Positions 52,746 to 63,859 of a stretch of 64,000 nucleotides of DNA are shown here, in pieces. Within the stretch, counting starts at the first letter, position 1; every line of letters begins with the position of its first letter. The translations under genes and the position numbers were made by a program. Under the pieces are notes generated by a model. The model did no database searches. It was not told the origin of the DNA and saw only the letters and a list, made by a program, of their open reading frames with translations. Origin of the DNA: Pythium myriotylum (Eukaryota > Oomycota > Peronosporomycetes > Pythiales > Pythiaceae); NCBI GenBank assembly GCA_023091665.1, contig JALJCQ010000023.1, positions 558,001 to 622,000 on the forward strand, read 5' to 3'.

Positions 52746-54181
52746 ATGGCGTCACGCGTGGCGATCGCGCGGCAGCTCCAGCGCCTCCCAGCGCCCCTGG
52801 CCTGTCTCATCCGCAGCAGCCAACGCAGCGTGACGACGTTGCAGTACTCGCGAGGAGACGGCGAAGCAGAGTCGGCGAGGCCCCGACCGCTGGAAGGCCT
52901 GCGGGTCGTCGAATGCGGCCACTTGATCGCCGGACCCTTTGCCGGAACGATCCTAAGTTACTTTGGCGCCGAAGTGATCAAGATTGAGCCGCCGACGGGT
53001 GACCAAATGCGCGGTTGGCGTGAGCTGGATCCCTCAGGAACTTCGCTGTGGTGGTACTCGATCGGGCGCAACAAGAAGTCGGCGGCGATCGATATCCGCA
53101 AGCAGGAGGGACGTGAGCTAGTGAGAGAACTCATCGAGTCGAGCGATGTACTGATTGAAAACTTCAAGCCCGGGCGCATGGAGAAGTGGGGACTTGGCCC
53201 CGACGCTTTCGAGAAGACGAACCCCGGTTTGGTGTACACGCGTATTTCGGGCTTCGGTCAAGATGGACCTTACTCGAGCCGGTACGTTCCGTTACGTTCA
53301 TATTGACAAAACAAAAAAACGATGCGTTGTGTTGTGGTCACTAACTTTGTCTGTGATGCAGACCTGGTTTCGCATCTGTTTGTGAGGCAATGGGCGGGTT
53401 CCGCTACCTAAACGGATTTCCGGATCGTCCACCAGTTCGTCAGAACCTGAGCATGGGCGACACTATCACTGGTATCCATGCTGCTCTCGGCATCGTTATT
53501 GCGCTCCTCGGTCGTGAACGTGCCTCGCAGAAACTGGGCCAAGTTGTGGATGTGGCCATTTACGAGAGCATGTTCAACTTGCTTGAGAGTGTGATCCCAG
53601 AATACGACTACGCCGGAGTGATCCGAGAGTGTTCCGGGTCCACTATCACGGGAATCGTACCGTCAAACACATACGTGAGCAAGGACAAGAAGAACGTTGT
53701 CATCGCCGCCAACACGGACACCTTGTTTGTAAAGCTCATGAAAGCTATTGGTCGAGATGATTTTGCAGCGGATCCGGAACTCCAGTCCAACCCAGGACGG
53801 GTTGCTCGACAAGAGGAAATTGATGACGCAATGGCTCGATGGGTTGCTACCAAGACGAAAGACGAGGCGACTCAAGCAATGGAGCAGGCGGGAGTTCCTG
53901 TGGGTCTTGTCTACTCCGTCGAAGATATGTTCAACGATCCACAGTTCCATCATCGTAAGATGTTCGAAGAAGTCAAGATTGGAGATGATGAAAATCAGAC
54001 GCTGAAGGTGCCAGCAATCATGCCTAAGCTGCTCTCCACCCCGGGCAAGACTACCTGGGCTGGCCACAAGATCGGCCAAGATACGAGAGCGGTGTTGGAG
54101 CAGATTCTGAAGCGATCGGATGACCAAATCGAACAACTGCTTCGCGACGAAATCGTTTTTGAGCCGACAGCTTCCTCGTGA
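52746..54181 (+). CDS. Class III CoA-transferase (SUGCT/CaiB-BaiF family), mitochondrial
   Basis: Two exons, 52746..53281 and 53362..54181, joined by an 80-base GT-AG intron; 451 residues. The first ~35 residues are basic and amphipathic (MASRVAIARQLQRLPAPLA), a mitochondrial targeting sequence. The family core begins LEGLRVVECGHLIAGPFAG, followed by LSYFGAEVIKIEPP, the WWYSIGRNKKSAAIDI segment, SDVLIENFKPGRMEKWGLG and, after the splice, PGFASVCEAMGGFRYLNG and MGDTITGIHAALGIVIALL. The catalytic Asp is expected at MGDT. Members move CoA between carboxylic acids; the human relative SUGCT uses succinyl-CoA and glutarate or hydroxymethylglutarate. The exact acceptor here is inferred only. Confidence 0.9.
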
Positions 54182-56804
54182 ATGTGGTAAAAGCTTGGCC
54201 GCTATGGACGACACGTCACCCAATAGATCTTGATTCTCTTGAATTCGTCCGTACTCTAGAATCGTCGTCTACTATCGTATCTTGACCAACGATTTCCCTG
54301 AACCTAGACATTTCGCAGTGGTACACTGTAGTGAAGTGAAGCAATCTTTTGGTATTCTTTGGCGTTGTTCTCGTTATCGCCGTCGTGGACTGCCGAAGAT
54401 CGTGAGGTGGCGATGATGAGTCGAACTCAACAGTTTCTGAGTACGCGATGGCAGCTGCTGTGTTCCCGTTAGTGTACCGTCGTCCATCCTTCGATGTCGC
54501 TGTCGTGCTGATGGAATTGAGAGCAGAGACTGCACATGCTGCGAACGAACGCGTCACCCATCACAAGACCAGAAGTCAAAGGAGATGAATGTTCATGCTA
54601 CGCCTGCGATTCAATTGGTTGGTGATCGTTCGAAGAGAGTGTACCGATTCTGATGTTCTGACAACAGGAGACCCAAGATGTTGGAACCTCCGAACCGTGG
54701 GATTCTGCGCAATCTCCGATCGTCTGCCTGGTGTCTACGAAACGAAAGTTTGCTTCCTGTAGTTGTTCTGCCTCCAGCATGGAATACATGAAGACTCAGT
54801 GCTAAAAAAATGCTTGCACCCAGTCTTCGACTCTGCAATATGTTCATATAACAGTTCTGATGCTTGCTTCTACTAAACCCGACCTTCGACCGACGATCCT
54901 GGACGATTCATGGCTGTCACATTCCCGCACGTCACCATGTCCGCTTTCCCATCCATCTTTGAGTAACAGGACTTCCGCTTTGCGAGGCATTCCATTCTTG
55001 TTGTCGCGAGCCAACTCCATGACCTCGCTTCACATCTGAAACAGATCCCAAATTAGTGTTGGCCTTGTTTTGGGCACGATATATCCCACTCCAGATTCCA
55101 CCCTTTGACTTGTCCAGTCAAAAGATCGAGCATATGTTTTACGAACTACTCAACCTGAATCAGGCTGGAGGGCACTGTTTCGAGCTGAACCTGACTTGAC
55201 CCTTGGCTCCATGGTACGTACTGTACCCGCCCTCTCGTTGTCAAGTGCACACCTCGGACGTTGAGAAGGCGAAATACTGTATTCTGTTCAGCATGGTATC
55301 GTCACTTGCGACTTGAGAACACGTGAATCAGGCTTTGTGCTGGAACATAATCTGCTCAACGAGTGAATCCAACACATTCAAACAGTTTTCCTAAGCGCAA
55401 CTCTCACAACTCGAGTGTGCTCTCACAAACCTAGACGCGTGGAGTTTTGAGACATCCGCACTGGATCCCACGATAGCAACAAGTTGATCCAGAAGGTTGG
55501 ATGAATAGTGTCGGAAGTCCTTGAAGGTGTGGTGTTTCCCTAGATGTCTGGGTGAATACGTCAGCGAAAGGAGCGGAGCCTTAACGGGATCCAACAATTC
55601 AAACGCGACTACCGGTACGGCTGACACGGTGATACTGTACACAGCCAGCGTTGGCGTATCAACACAACTGGATCTTACCATCTCCAGTCGAGACGATGGG
55701 ACGGTGGGACGAGGAGCAATCAGCATCGGTGCCCCAAGCACACGTCCAGTGGTACGTTCCGGGTGGTGGCATTGTGAAAATGTGGCACAAAAATTCAGTG
55801 CAAGTCACACTGGAACGTCGCCGACACGTCACCCCACGCAGACCAGCTATATCAGTGTCCAGCGATATGTTTCGCGAGCACATTGATCTGCCGCACCTTG
55901 CCTATCGTTGAAGAAGCGTTAAAATATTCGGACATCGATCGTGCCCAGGCTGAAATCGAGTACGGTAGGTTTGAACGCGATCCATGGTGGTGACCTGGAA
56001 GCTCGTGCGTGTTCAACCAATGTACGCGCAGGATCTGGGCTCGAGGATTTCCTAGGTCGGTGCCCTCTGATACAGAAAGCAGTCAGTTCACCGCAGTCGT
56101 GGGACGTGGCGTCGCACAGTTGTCCAATGAATCCAACCTTCTGGAGCGAGGAACCCTTCAACGATTGGGTGGATGGCTTGGCAAGCTCACGAATATTTTG
56201 GCGAGATGAGGCAGCATCATATTTGCTCGGAGACGCGGGCATTTGCCAGATCACATTCTCTCTGGCACCTGAGACCTTGATTTCATGCAAAGCAACATGC
56301 GCATCCTTCGCGTCTGGGTTTCTCACACCCCGTGGAGTCACTGGTTGTAATGGGCTGTCACGGGCCTCTTCTGGCGAGGGCAGGGTTTCACATGGAGGCG
56401 CGAGTCTGTTTCAACCGCAAGACACGATGCAGAATGGACAACGCCCAGTCACATGTTTGTGGAGCTCGGATCCGGGCGGGTTTTTTGTTTCTCGGTTCTT
56501 TTTTTCCTTGACATGTGTCCTGTCTCTTGTCTCTACCAGCAATCCCACTGTCGGGGCCGGCTGGTGCCACCGGCTGCTGGTCGCTGATGGTTCCGATGCG
56601 CAAAGAACGTCCATTCCAGCTGCCAAAATCCGTTGTCGTGGGGGGGATGCGTGCGCTGCAGACGGGGCGGTCGGGCGGCACTTCGCTTGCACGCGGCTCT
56701 GCCCTGGCGCTTTCCCGCCAGCCGCCACGTCCGCAGGCCGCGCCGTCCGTCGCCCCCGGCCAGGCAGCTCAGTTTCTTTTTCCGCAGCCCCGGTCAACAG
56801 CTCC
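54182..56804. other. Long gene-poor interval
   Basis: 2.6 kb. It holds one weak PX-like frame on the minus strand (separate entry) and the long 5' flank of the START-FYVE gene. A frame continuous with that gene is open from 55941 but its sequence looks non-coding. Pyrimidine-rich tracts ending in CAG near 56540 and 56786 suggest 5' UTR introns. Confidence 0.5.
55441..55726 (-). pseudogene. Possible PX-domain-like exon or gene fragment
   Basis: An ATG-initiated frame (MLIAPRPTVPSSRLEMV) reads TLAVYSITVSAVPVV, then LSLTYSPRHLGKHHTFKDFR and a helical HYSSNLLDQLVAIV. This is reminiscent of the start of a PX domain (strand, strand, basic turn, FxDF). It ends at a potential donor, GTTTGTGAG at 55440. 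No matching downstream exon could be found, so it may be a partial or decayed gene. Function cannot be stated. It could also be chance. Confidence 0.25.
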
Positions 56805-58451
56805 ATGATCGGCTCGGGCAACCTCGGCATGGTGCACGGCGCGCCGCGCATGTTCGCGCGCACGGACGGCGCCACGAGAGAGCAGCTCCCGCTAGCGGCC
56901 AACCACTTCGACAAGATCCACCTCACGCGCGCGGCCGCGCACGAGTACGAGCTCGTGGCGCTCGCGCTCGTCAACGACGCCGTCGACCGCGCGCGCAAGG
57001 AGCGCATCTACGGCGGCGCGGACGAGTCCTGGCGCGACATCGGCGCCGCGCACGGCTTCAAGCGCTACACCAAGGTCGAAGGCCCGGTCCAGTTCTACCG
57101 CGTCCAGGGCGTCGTCTGCGCGCCCATGACCAACGTCATGAGCATGCTCTACGCCGAGCGCAACAGCTCGATCGTCGCGCGGCGCAACGTCTTCTACGGG
57201 AACGGGCTCGATGGACAGACACTCAAGACCCTGCGCGAGCGCACCACGGCCGACCGCCACCAGCACATGGTCCTGCGCTGGGAGGCGTTCAACATCTCCA
57301 CGGCGACTGTCAACTACAAGTTCGACTCGAGCTTCTTGGAGTACACAGGGATCACGCTGGATCGCGACCGCGAGCCAGTCGGCTTCAAAGTGACCCATTC
57401 GTTGGAGATCCCAGAATGCAAGTCCCTCCTGAAATCCCACGGCCTTCGTCGCATGGACGGCACCGAGACCATGATCTTGCGCTCCTCCGCCAACACCAGC
57501 TACACTGAGATCACACTCGAAGGATCCTTTGAGGTCACCGAGAAGCTCCCAGCGACCGTGATCGGCGCGTACCTGACCCAGATCGCGCTCCAGCTCACGA
57601 AGGTCCCACTGGAGATCCAAGCGCACCGTCTCGGGGCCATGAAAGTTCTGGACAAGTCGCAGTGGGTTCCTGCGAGCGAGCGCAAGAACTGCAGTGTCTG
57701 CTTGAGTCGCTTCGGCATGATGAGCAAGAAGCACCACTGCCGCGCCTGTGGTGAAGTGATTTGCAAGTCCTGCATCGTCACACGTCCCCACCGTGAAGAA
57801 GAAAAGTTTTGCAAGAAATGTGTCGTTGTCGCGTGTGCAGAAGACGAGCTCCAGATCCCAGGTCGTTTCAACTCACTCAACACTCCGTCGTCGCATTCTT
57901 CCTCGTCCTCTACCCGTCAGCGAGATGTCGTGCGCGACTCGTATGCGGCCATTCTCCGTCGAAACTCTGACCAGGAACGCCTGTCCGCAACGGGATACAT
58001 CTCAAACGTCCAGCAGCCAATGCGACCTTCTCCTCACCAGCAGTACCGTTACTACCAAGACAAGATGGGTGTTGAAGATCTCAAGCACCGCGAGGAAAAC
58101 CACAGCATGACTGCAAGCGAGACAAGCTACGGAAGCACCTTCAGCAGCAGCGGCTGTTTTACGGATTGCGTGCCCTATGGATATGACGACAACTACTACC
58201 GCCACCAGCCTGAGGACGACATGATCTACTTGGACACGAAGAGCATGATGCGGGCAACAAATACGTCGACCAGCCCTGGTGATTCCCCAGCTTACGGGGA
58301 AGGGCGAAGCCACAACCGGGTGCAGCCTCCAATGATGCAGGATGTCGAGTCTTCTCTGGCACACCAACGCCACCTGCTGAAAGAGATGATGTTCCAAGCG
58401 AGCCAGAGCCGAGGGTATCGCCAGCACACGTCAGTACCAACTGAGTTCTAA
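56805..58451 (+). CDS. START-like domain plus FYVE zinc-finger protein
   Basis: 548 residues from the ATG of MIGSGNLGMVHG, which follows a pyrimidine-rich tract and CAG. Residues ~35-265 form a START-like lipid-binding domain, common in oomycete proteins (QFYRVQGVVCAPMTNVMSML, VGFKVTHSLEIPE, ITLEGSFEVTEKLPATVIGA). A FYVE zinc finger lies at about 285-345: WVPASERKNCSVC, the PI3P-binding KKHHCRACGE and FCKKC. The Ser/Tyr-rich C-terminal 200 residues are disordered. FYVE domains bind phosphatidylinositol 3-phosphate on endosomes, so a lipid-transfer or sensing role at endosomes is likely. Oomycetes have a large family of START-FYVE proteins. The frame stays open for 860 bases upstream, but that part looks like chance sequence. 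Confidence 0.88.
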   Translation: MIGSGNLGMVHGAPRMFARTDGATREQLPLAANHFDKIHLTRAAAHEYELVALALVNDAVDRARKERIYGGADESWRDIGAAHGFKRYTKVEGPVQFYRVQGVVCAPMTNVMSMLYAERNSSIVARRNVFYGNGLDGQTLKTLRERTTADRHQHMVLRWEAFNISTATVNYKFDSSFLEYTGITLDRDREPVGFKVTHSLEIPECKSLLKSHGLRRMDGTETMILRSSANTSYTEITLEGSFEVTEKLPATVIGAYLTQIALQLTKVPLEIQAHRLGAMKVLDKSQWVPASERKNCSVCLSRFGMMSKKHHCRACGEVICKSCIVTRPHREEEKFCKKCVVVACAEDELQIPGRFNSLNTPSSHSSSSSTRQRDVVRDSYAAILRRNSDQERLSATGYISNVQQPMRPSPHQQYRYYQDKMGVEDLKHREENHSMTASETSYGSTFSSSGCFTDCVPYGYDDNYYRHQPEDDMIYLDTKSMMRATNTSTSPGDSPAYGEGRSHNRVQPPMMQDVESSLAHQRHLLKEMMFQASQSRGYRQHTSVPTEF

Positions 58452-59286
58452 GTGCAATCGAGGCAGTCCCTCCCAGGTTTCCATCGGAAGAAGCTCGGCC
58501 TTGGCTAGCGAAGAGCATTAGGTGTGCAACCTTAGAGTGATTTTCTTGTGTAGCGTCAGGTTGAGATGTCGTGTGCTGCTATTATGTTAATATTTAAGCC
58601 GGTTATTCTCCAACAAAGCTATGCGGTGTTAGATTGCCATGTACGTACCCAGGTGGTTCATCAAGATCTTACTCAGAGCCTGTCCTTTCGGTCCAGATCT
58701 CTCGAATCTGCAGTTGGCTCATCAGTTCCCGAGCATCGTATGTCTGCCTTTCCTGCCCCACCTATCATCGTGGTGCACGTGGCGCGACAGCCTGTTGACC
58801 GTTGTGCATCGAGTCACGACGTACTACTGTACTTAGAGACGGCTTCGACATCTCAGCCGCCGGGGAACTGGATAGTCACGACCCACCCACTCCAGAAACG
58901 ACGTGGTGATACTGAACGAAGAGGAGCAGCCTCTTCGTCTCCGCTACATGCACAGCATGTACATCCTCTTCCGAAGAAGAATGGAGGAAGTGAGTTGCAG
59001 AGGAGACCTCGTCTCGTCATGTTGGTGATCGTGACTGCTTCAAAAGCAGGCCGCTGATGACACATCAGGTGACAGTTTGGCTCACCCAGCTGGCATTTGC
59101 AACCATCGCGCCATCGTGAGATACCCAAAACAAATGCCTCGTGATTTGGGCGCTTCGTGTCTCTTGAAGGTGTCGCGAATGTAATCCCGACCTCCCAATC
59201 TTATGCGGACAAGCTGAAGGGGAGCGATGGAGGCGACCGCGCCTCGGCCGAGCTCCATCCGCTCACTCTCCTGAGAGCGATCGGGC
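58452..59286. other. Intergenic between START-FYVE and the next hypothetical gene
   Basis: 835 bases between two plus-strand genes. No supportable gene, repeat or RNA. Confidence 0.55.
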
Positions 59287-60886
59287 ATGGCGGCCTACTG
59301 CGGCTCCATCGGCAGCGTGAACGTACTCGAGTTTGTGAGCACGGACCTCTTCGACGAGTCCCAAGAGAACCCGTTCCTACTCCAGGCCTCCAACCACCCC
59401 TCGAGTCCGAGCGCCAAGCCCAAACCGGCGAATGCGCCTTCTCCGCTGCACTCACCCACGGGCAAGCATGCGTCAGTGAGGTTCGCTGATCTGCCCCTGG
59501 ATGACGACCACGACTCGACCCGGACAGTGCCGTCGCCTGTAAAGCCAGTTGCTTGGACGTCATCGACTAGCCTCCCAAAGCAGCCGTCAGTCGTTATCCC
59601 GACTCCATCAGCATACCAGCCTGGACCTCACGGCAATTCAACACGGCCTTACGTGCCCAAATCGCTCTCCCCTCCCTCTCCTTCCCCACCGCCGCACGCC
59701 GCTCGCCCATCTATTACCATAACGCTACCGCTGCCCCGCCAGTCGAGCGACGAGTCATACACATCGAGCTCCACGGTGTTGGCTGAAGAAGCTGAGCTGC
59801 ACAAGCTTCTCTACTCTCTTGCCCAGCTTGGCCTCAGTCAGCAGGCCCCAGTTACACCTTTCACGACTCGAGAATCTCTTCAGTATCCGTCGGCCCCACC
59901 CCTGCACCCCCATGCTGACGTATCAAGCTCGTCGGTGTCAGCACCAACGTCACCAGCAGGATTCAATTCGAGCTCCCTTTGGCAGCCAACTGCGCAGGTA
60001 GCTACACACGACCAGGGAACTCCTCACAGCAGCGGGGCCAATGCTCCTACTGGTACAGCAAGCCTCATGTTTCGCGCTTTGACTTGTCGCTCAAGTCGCC
60101 GCATGACCCGGCGGCAGTCGAAACCTGGCCGGCGGTGCTCCTCGGCGCCGAGTTCACCGGGTCTAGACAGTCGAGACAGTCGAGATGACGAAATTGGCAG
60201 ATTTCACATGGATTCCCAGCCTAGTGGTGAATATGGGTTTGGGAGCCAACCTTCAAGTCCAGAACGTTCGCGAGGATCCGTGACATTTTTGACAGTGAAG
60301 AACTTGCTCCGTGGCGGAGGTGCTCTTGCTCGCACCGTACGACGCGAACAACCAAATCGGCGCCCCACATGTATGGGTACGGAGCTTACCATATCATCTC
60401 GCCTCAAGCGACGAGAGAAATTCCAGCGCCCGACCGTGATCACTGACGCGTATCATCGAGTGTAAGTTCCACATAGAAAAGTCGATCAAGCGACAAGAAT
60501 CACTGCTGACACTTCCTCATAGGAGCGACATGAAACTCGGAACGAGCCCAATGAAGGTCAAGATCAAGCACAAAGCCTTCCCAGAAATATGGATCAATGG
60601 CATTAGCATCCACGACCAAGAGGAAGCGGATCCAGGGATGCCCTCTCCGAAAGGTCAACTGCACCGAGAGTCGTTAATTACACTAGAGACACTGGACAAA
60701 ATCGGCACTCGCCACGCTTGTCCAGTGCAGCTGATTGAGGAACCACTACCCGATTTCTCCACGATTCAGCCACGCGTTGACGCATGGAATCACTACAAGA
60801 AGCCCAAGAAGACTCTGCGGCGTCCATCTGCTTGGTTGCTTGGCGCTACTGCAACCTCAACACCTCCAGGTCTTCATGACTACTAA
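59287..60886 (+). CDS. Disordered Ser/Pro-rich hypothetical protein
   Basis: Two exons, 59287..60461 and 60523..60886, joined by a 61-base GT-AG intron (donor GTAAGT); 512 residues. The first 330 residues are Ser/Pro/Thr-rich and disordered, with a short GKHASVRFADLPLDDD motif near residue 60. The C-terminal ~110 residues look folded (VKIKHKAFPEIWINGISIHDQ, LITLETLDKIGTRHACPVQL, DAWNHYKKPKKTLRRP). No family recognised. There is a second in-frame GT...AG pair around 60000-60060, so an additional optional intron is possible. Expression and role cannot be stated. Confidence 0.68.
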
Positions 60887-61002
60887 ACTGCTTGCCGTTT
60901 GAGAAATGTAAGTATTCAGATTGAAATCAAATATTAGATAAGGATGAAGCTACACTCGGCTACCGACACAGACATGAAATGAACATGCTTCGTGGCTTCT
61001 TA

Positions 61003-62739
61003 TCATGAGACCGGCGCTGTCGAGGCCTGCACCAGCACCTCGGCAGCACTGCCAATACTGGCGTCTTCTTGCCTTCGTGCAACACGGCCACGATAGCTGT
61101 TACCGTAACGGCCTTCGCTGTGAGCCATGCACATACCGTTGCGTTGAGCCCACTTCTGGCAGCCGCTCTCGTGGCCACAGCGGCGACCTCCGCCATGGGT
61201 GCGGCAATAGCCGTCGCCCTGGGAGCTCTTGGTGCACCCTTCAACGCGGCAGCGCACCCCTCCACCGTGGGCTTTGCACATGCCGCGAGACTGGGCTGCC
61301 TTCTCACAGCCGTCGACGGTACACCGCTTGCCGCCGCCGTGCGTGATACACAAACTTCCACTCTGTGACGCACGTGAGCAGCCTTCGACGCTGCAGCGAC
61401 GGCCCCCACCATGAGCCTTGCACAATCCTCGCGATCGCGAGAGGTTCTGGCAACCTTCAGCCGTGCACATCTTGCGACGCTTCCCCTTGGCGCCTCCACT
61501 CACACTGCTGTTGTCGTCAAACTGGTCGTCGTCGTCGTCATCGTTTTGCTGCGACGCCACGCTCGAACCCTTCTTCGTCCCGTGCGCCATTGGCGTGCCC
61601 GACGGGAACGCGCCCATGCGCATCAGTCTCTTCGCCAATTGCTCTGACACCTCTTGGGAAATCAAATCCCGACACAAAGACGCAATGTCTTCCACGAGCG
61701 GACGGCGGTTATTATGATTGGCCGACGACAAAACAAAGTCGCTGCTCTTCGTACCTTGGGTCTGGTCGTGCTGGGTTCCGTCCTGTGCGGGCGGCGTTGG
61801 AAGCAGCGCCTCGTGAATGTGCTTGATGTCTTCCATCCGCTCCACTGGAGTAGGAGTGTCCTTGTTGAAGTCATATGGCGATGGGAGCAGCATGACATCC
61901 GGAGTGGGCGTCCGCAACTGACTCATCCATTCCTCCATGACGAGCGAGAACGGAGTCGACTTGTCCGAGCCTTGGGCTGGCGTTTCTCCCATGGCGACGT
62001 CGGGTGATCCATTCTCAGCGACTGAAGCCAGCGCGGGACCTGTCCGCGCCGGCTTGCGGTCACGGCGGAGAGAGTCCGCCCGGAGCGGAGGCACGTCGAC
62101 TGGCGGGTGAAGCACCGGTGGCGAAGGCAGCGTCGTGGGTGAAGGGAACGACGCGCTGCGTCCACTGAGAGGGGGGATCGGGACAGAGCTAGTGGCTGTA
62201 TCGTACTGGAGAGGAGACCCCTGACGATAGGCAGAAGGTACCGGAGACCGGTGGTTCATCAGCGTGGCGCCGCCCGCGGGGCTCACGGTCGGCGTCATGC
62301 GCTCGTACTGAGGGGAGGGCAGCCTCGCGGTCGAGGGGCCGAGGCGCTCATACTGTACGGGCGGAGACGGGAGGTGGGCAGAGGACGGTGTGAGCCGTTC
62401 GTACTGGACCGAGGAGGACACATGGGCGCTGTGGAAGCTCGAGGTGCGCGCGGACGAGGAAGCGGCCGCCGAGGAGGCGCCGAGCACGGGGGGACGGCCG
62501 TTCACCGAGGGCGTGAGTCGCTCGTACTGGACAGAGGAGTAGAAGCCGTCGCGCGAGGGCACGGTGGGCGCCGGAGGCGGGGGCAGCGCGGACGAGGCGG
62601 CGGGCGGCGCCGACGAGCGGTGGAAGCCGGGCTGGTAGGGCGGGCGGGAGCTGCTGTGGGAGGAGGAGGGCGGGAGCGGCGGCTCCGGCTGCTTCTTGCG
62701 CCCGACGAGCGAGAGGAGCTCAAACTTGCCGAGTGGCAT
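61003..62739 (-). CDS. WRKY19-like tandem zinc-finger protein
   Basis: Single exon, 578 residues. The C-terminal ~125 residues contain five tandem units of the form Cx4-5Cx7-8CxxH followed by GGG and RRC (for example CTAEGCQNLSRSRGLCKAH, then CSVEGCSRASQSGSLCITH). This zinc-binding repeat is named after plant WRKY19-like proteins but is abundant in oomycetes; a WRKY domain itself is absent. The N-terminal 190 residues are disordered and carry repeats of QYERLTPS-type (four to five copies). A helical stretch around 325-370 (LVEDIASLCRDLISQEVSEQ) may be a small dimerisation element. Likely nuclear, binding nucleic acid or protein; targets unknown. It converges on the previous gene, 116 bases away. 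Confidence 0.82.
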   Translation of the reverse strand: MPLGKFELLSLVGRKKQPEPPLPPSSSHSSSRPPYQPGFHRSSAPPAASSALPPPPAPTVPSRDGFYSSVQYERLTPSVNGRPPVLGASSAAASSSARTSSFHSAHVSSSVQYERLTPSSAHLPSPPVQYERLGPSTARLPSPQYERMTPTVSPAGGATLMNHRSPVPSAYRQGSPLQYDTATSSVPIPPLSGRSASFPSPTTLPSPPVLHPPVDVPPLRADSLRRDRKPARTGPALASVAENGSPDVAMGETPAQGSDKSTPFSLVMEEWMSQLRTPTPDVMLLPSPYDFNKDTPTPVERMEDIKHIHEALLPTPPAQDGTQHDQTQGTKSSDFVLSSANHNNRRPLVEDIASLCRDLISQEVSEQLAKRLMRMGAFPSGTPMAHGTKKGSSVASQQNDDDDDDQFDDNSSVSGGAKGKRRKMCTAEGCQNLSRSRGLCKAHGGGRRCSVEGCSRASQSGSLCITHGGGKRCTVDGCEKAAQSRGMCKAHGGGVRCRVEGCTKSSQGDGYCRTHGGGRRCGHESGCQKWAQRNGMCMAHSEGRYGNSYRGRVARRQEDASIGSAAEVLVQASTAPVS

Positions 62740-63859
62740 GGGGACCTGGTGACGAGCGACGACGGAGCTTGTGCGCCGGCCCGGAAGCGATTAAAATGAG
62801 CTGGGGAGGCGGCCTGGGCTTTGATGGGGGCCGTCACCACACGCGGGCGCTTGCCGGATGAGAATAAAACCTAGGAGTCGGAGAAACCGCAACCCTAGGC
62901 GTTCAAAACCTCGCGGTCCGGCGGAGTTCAACCTCGCCGAAAGAGTGGGGTTTTTATGGGACACCAAACGGCGGGGAAGGGGTCTTGGGACATGAGCTTC
63001 CTCATCCATACTATTAACCAATGGGCGTCGCGCGGGCTGGGCAACGCATCTCGCGGCCCGTCCGTCGTCGCGCACGGCACACGCCGGGAATGGAGCGCCG
63101 CGAGCGGTGGGTTCACCGGACGCCTCCGGGCTTGGGACACGCTGCACCTGGTCTCCCACGTGTTGACTTGGCGTTGCGTTGGTCGTGACTGGCGCGCCAG
63201 ACTCACGCGGTCGCCCCTTCGCTTCGTCCCGTCGGTAAGCGCGATCTGTTTAGAACCGCAACGATAGCTGACCGCATGGGGTGATTCGCAAGCACCTCGG
63301 AGACTCGCACGGCGCGACGGGTACATGTGCGTCGGGATGTACAGGTAGGACCCTCCACGGAGATTCGAACCCGGCGCATCTCCGCAGGCTGTTCCAACTC
63401 GCCCGGCGAGGCGATCCGACCCGGCGGAGGCGGAACTGTTAAATGCACCTCAAGCGCGACAGCGTTGCACTGCCGAGAAGCTCCCGGCGCGGCCGGTGGA
63501 CGGCCACCGTTGCTGTACACTGATGTACAGAGGTGGGGGGTCTTTCCGAGCTGCTATTAATAAGTCTGCGCACATGGTCGTGTTCAGCGCCGTGCATGCA
63601 TGTATTCATAGGGAGCCTTGCGTGGTGAATTAATTTCCAAGGCATTCGGCGGTGTTCTCTCCCCCTGACAACTGGGAATGGCCGGTTGATGGGTGCATCC
63701 CCCGACCAGTCTCTGCACGGCGTCGGCTTTAGTCGAGGATAAGACCAGACCAATCAAAAGACCAATACCCCTTCAAAGTAAATAACCTCGATCCTCACAT
63801 ACTCGATCCGTCACCTTGGAGAGCTCTCGCCCCCATGATCTCCCTCTTGTCAATGGTCT
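62740..63859. other. Intergenic between divergent genes at the right end
   Basis: 1.1 kb between the divergent zinc-finger gene and the last partial gene. A tRNA B-box-like GGTTCGAATC (minus strand, near 63363) was checked and is not part of a foldable tRNA. Confidence 0.55.
62784..62802 (-). promoter_or_regulatory. Oomycete initiator-like element of the zinc-finger gene
   Basis: On the minus strand, AGCTCATTTTAATCGCTTCC begins about 60 bases before the ATG at 62739. It matches GCTCATTYY of the oomycete initiator. Confidence 0.55.

Noticed and set aside
54216..54557. Minus-strand secreted effector-like frame
   Set aside because: It begins with GTG, not ATG; the nearby ATG is out of frame, and there is no convincing signal peptide.
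55941..56804. N-terminal extension of the START-FYVE protein
   Set aside because: The frame is open but the sequence has no domain, is full of Cys/Trp typical of non-coding translation, and pyrimidine-CAG tracts suggest UTR introns. The ATG at 56805 gives a normal START-FYVE start.
63340..63440. tRNA gene on the minus strand
   Set aside because: A good B-box (GGTTCGAATC) is present, but the T-stem is imperfect, the A-box spacing is about 34 instead of ~44 bases, and no acceptor stem pairs.
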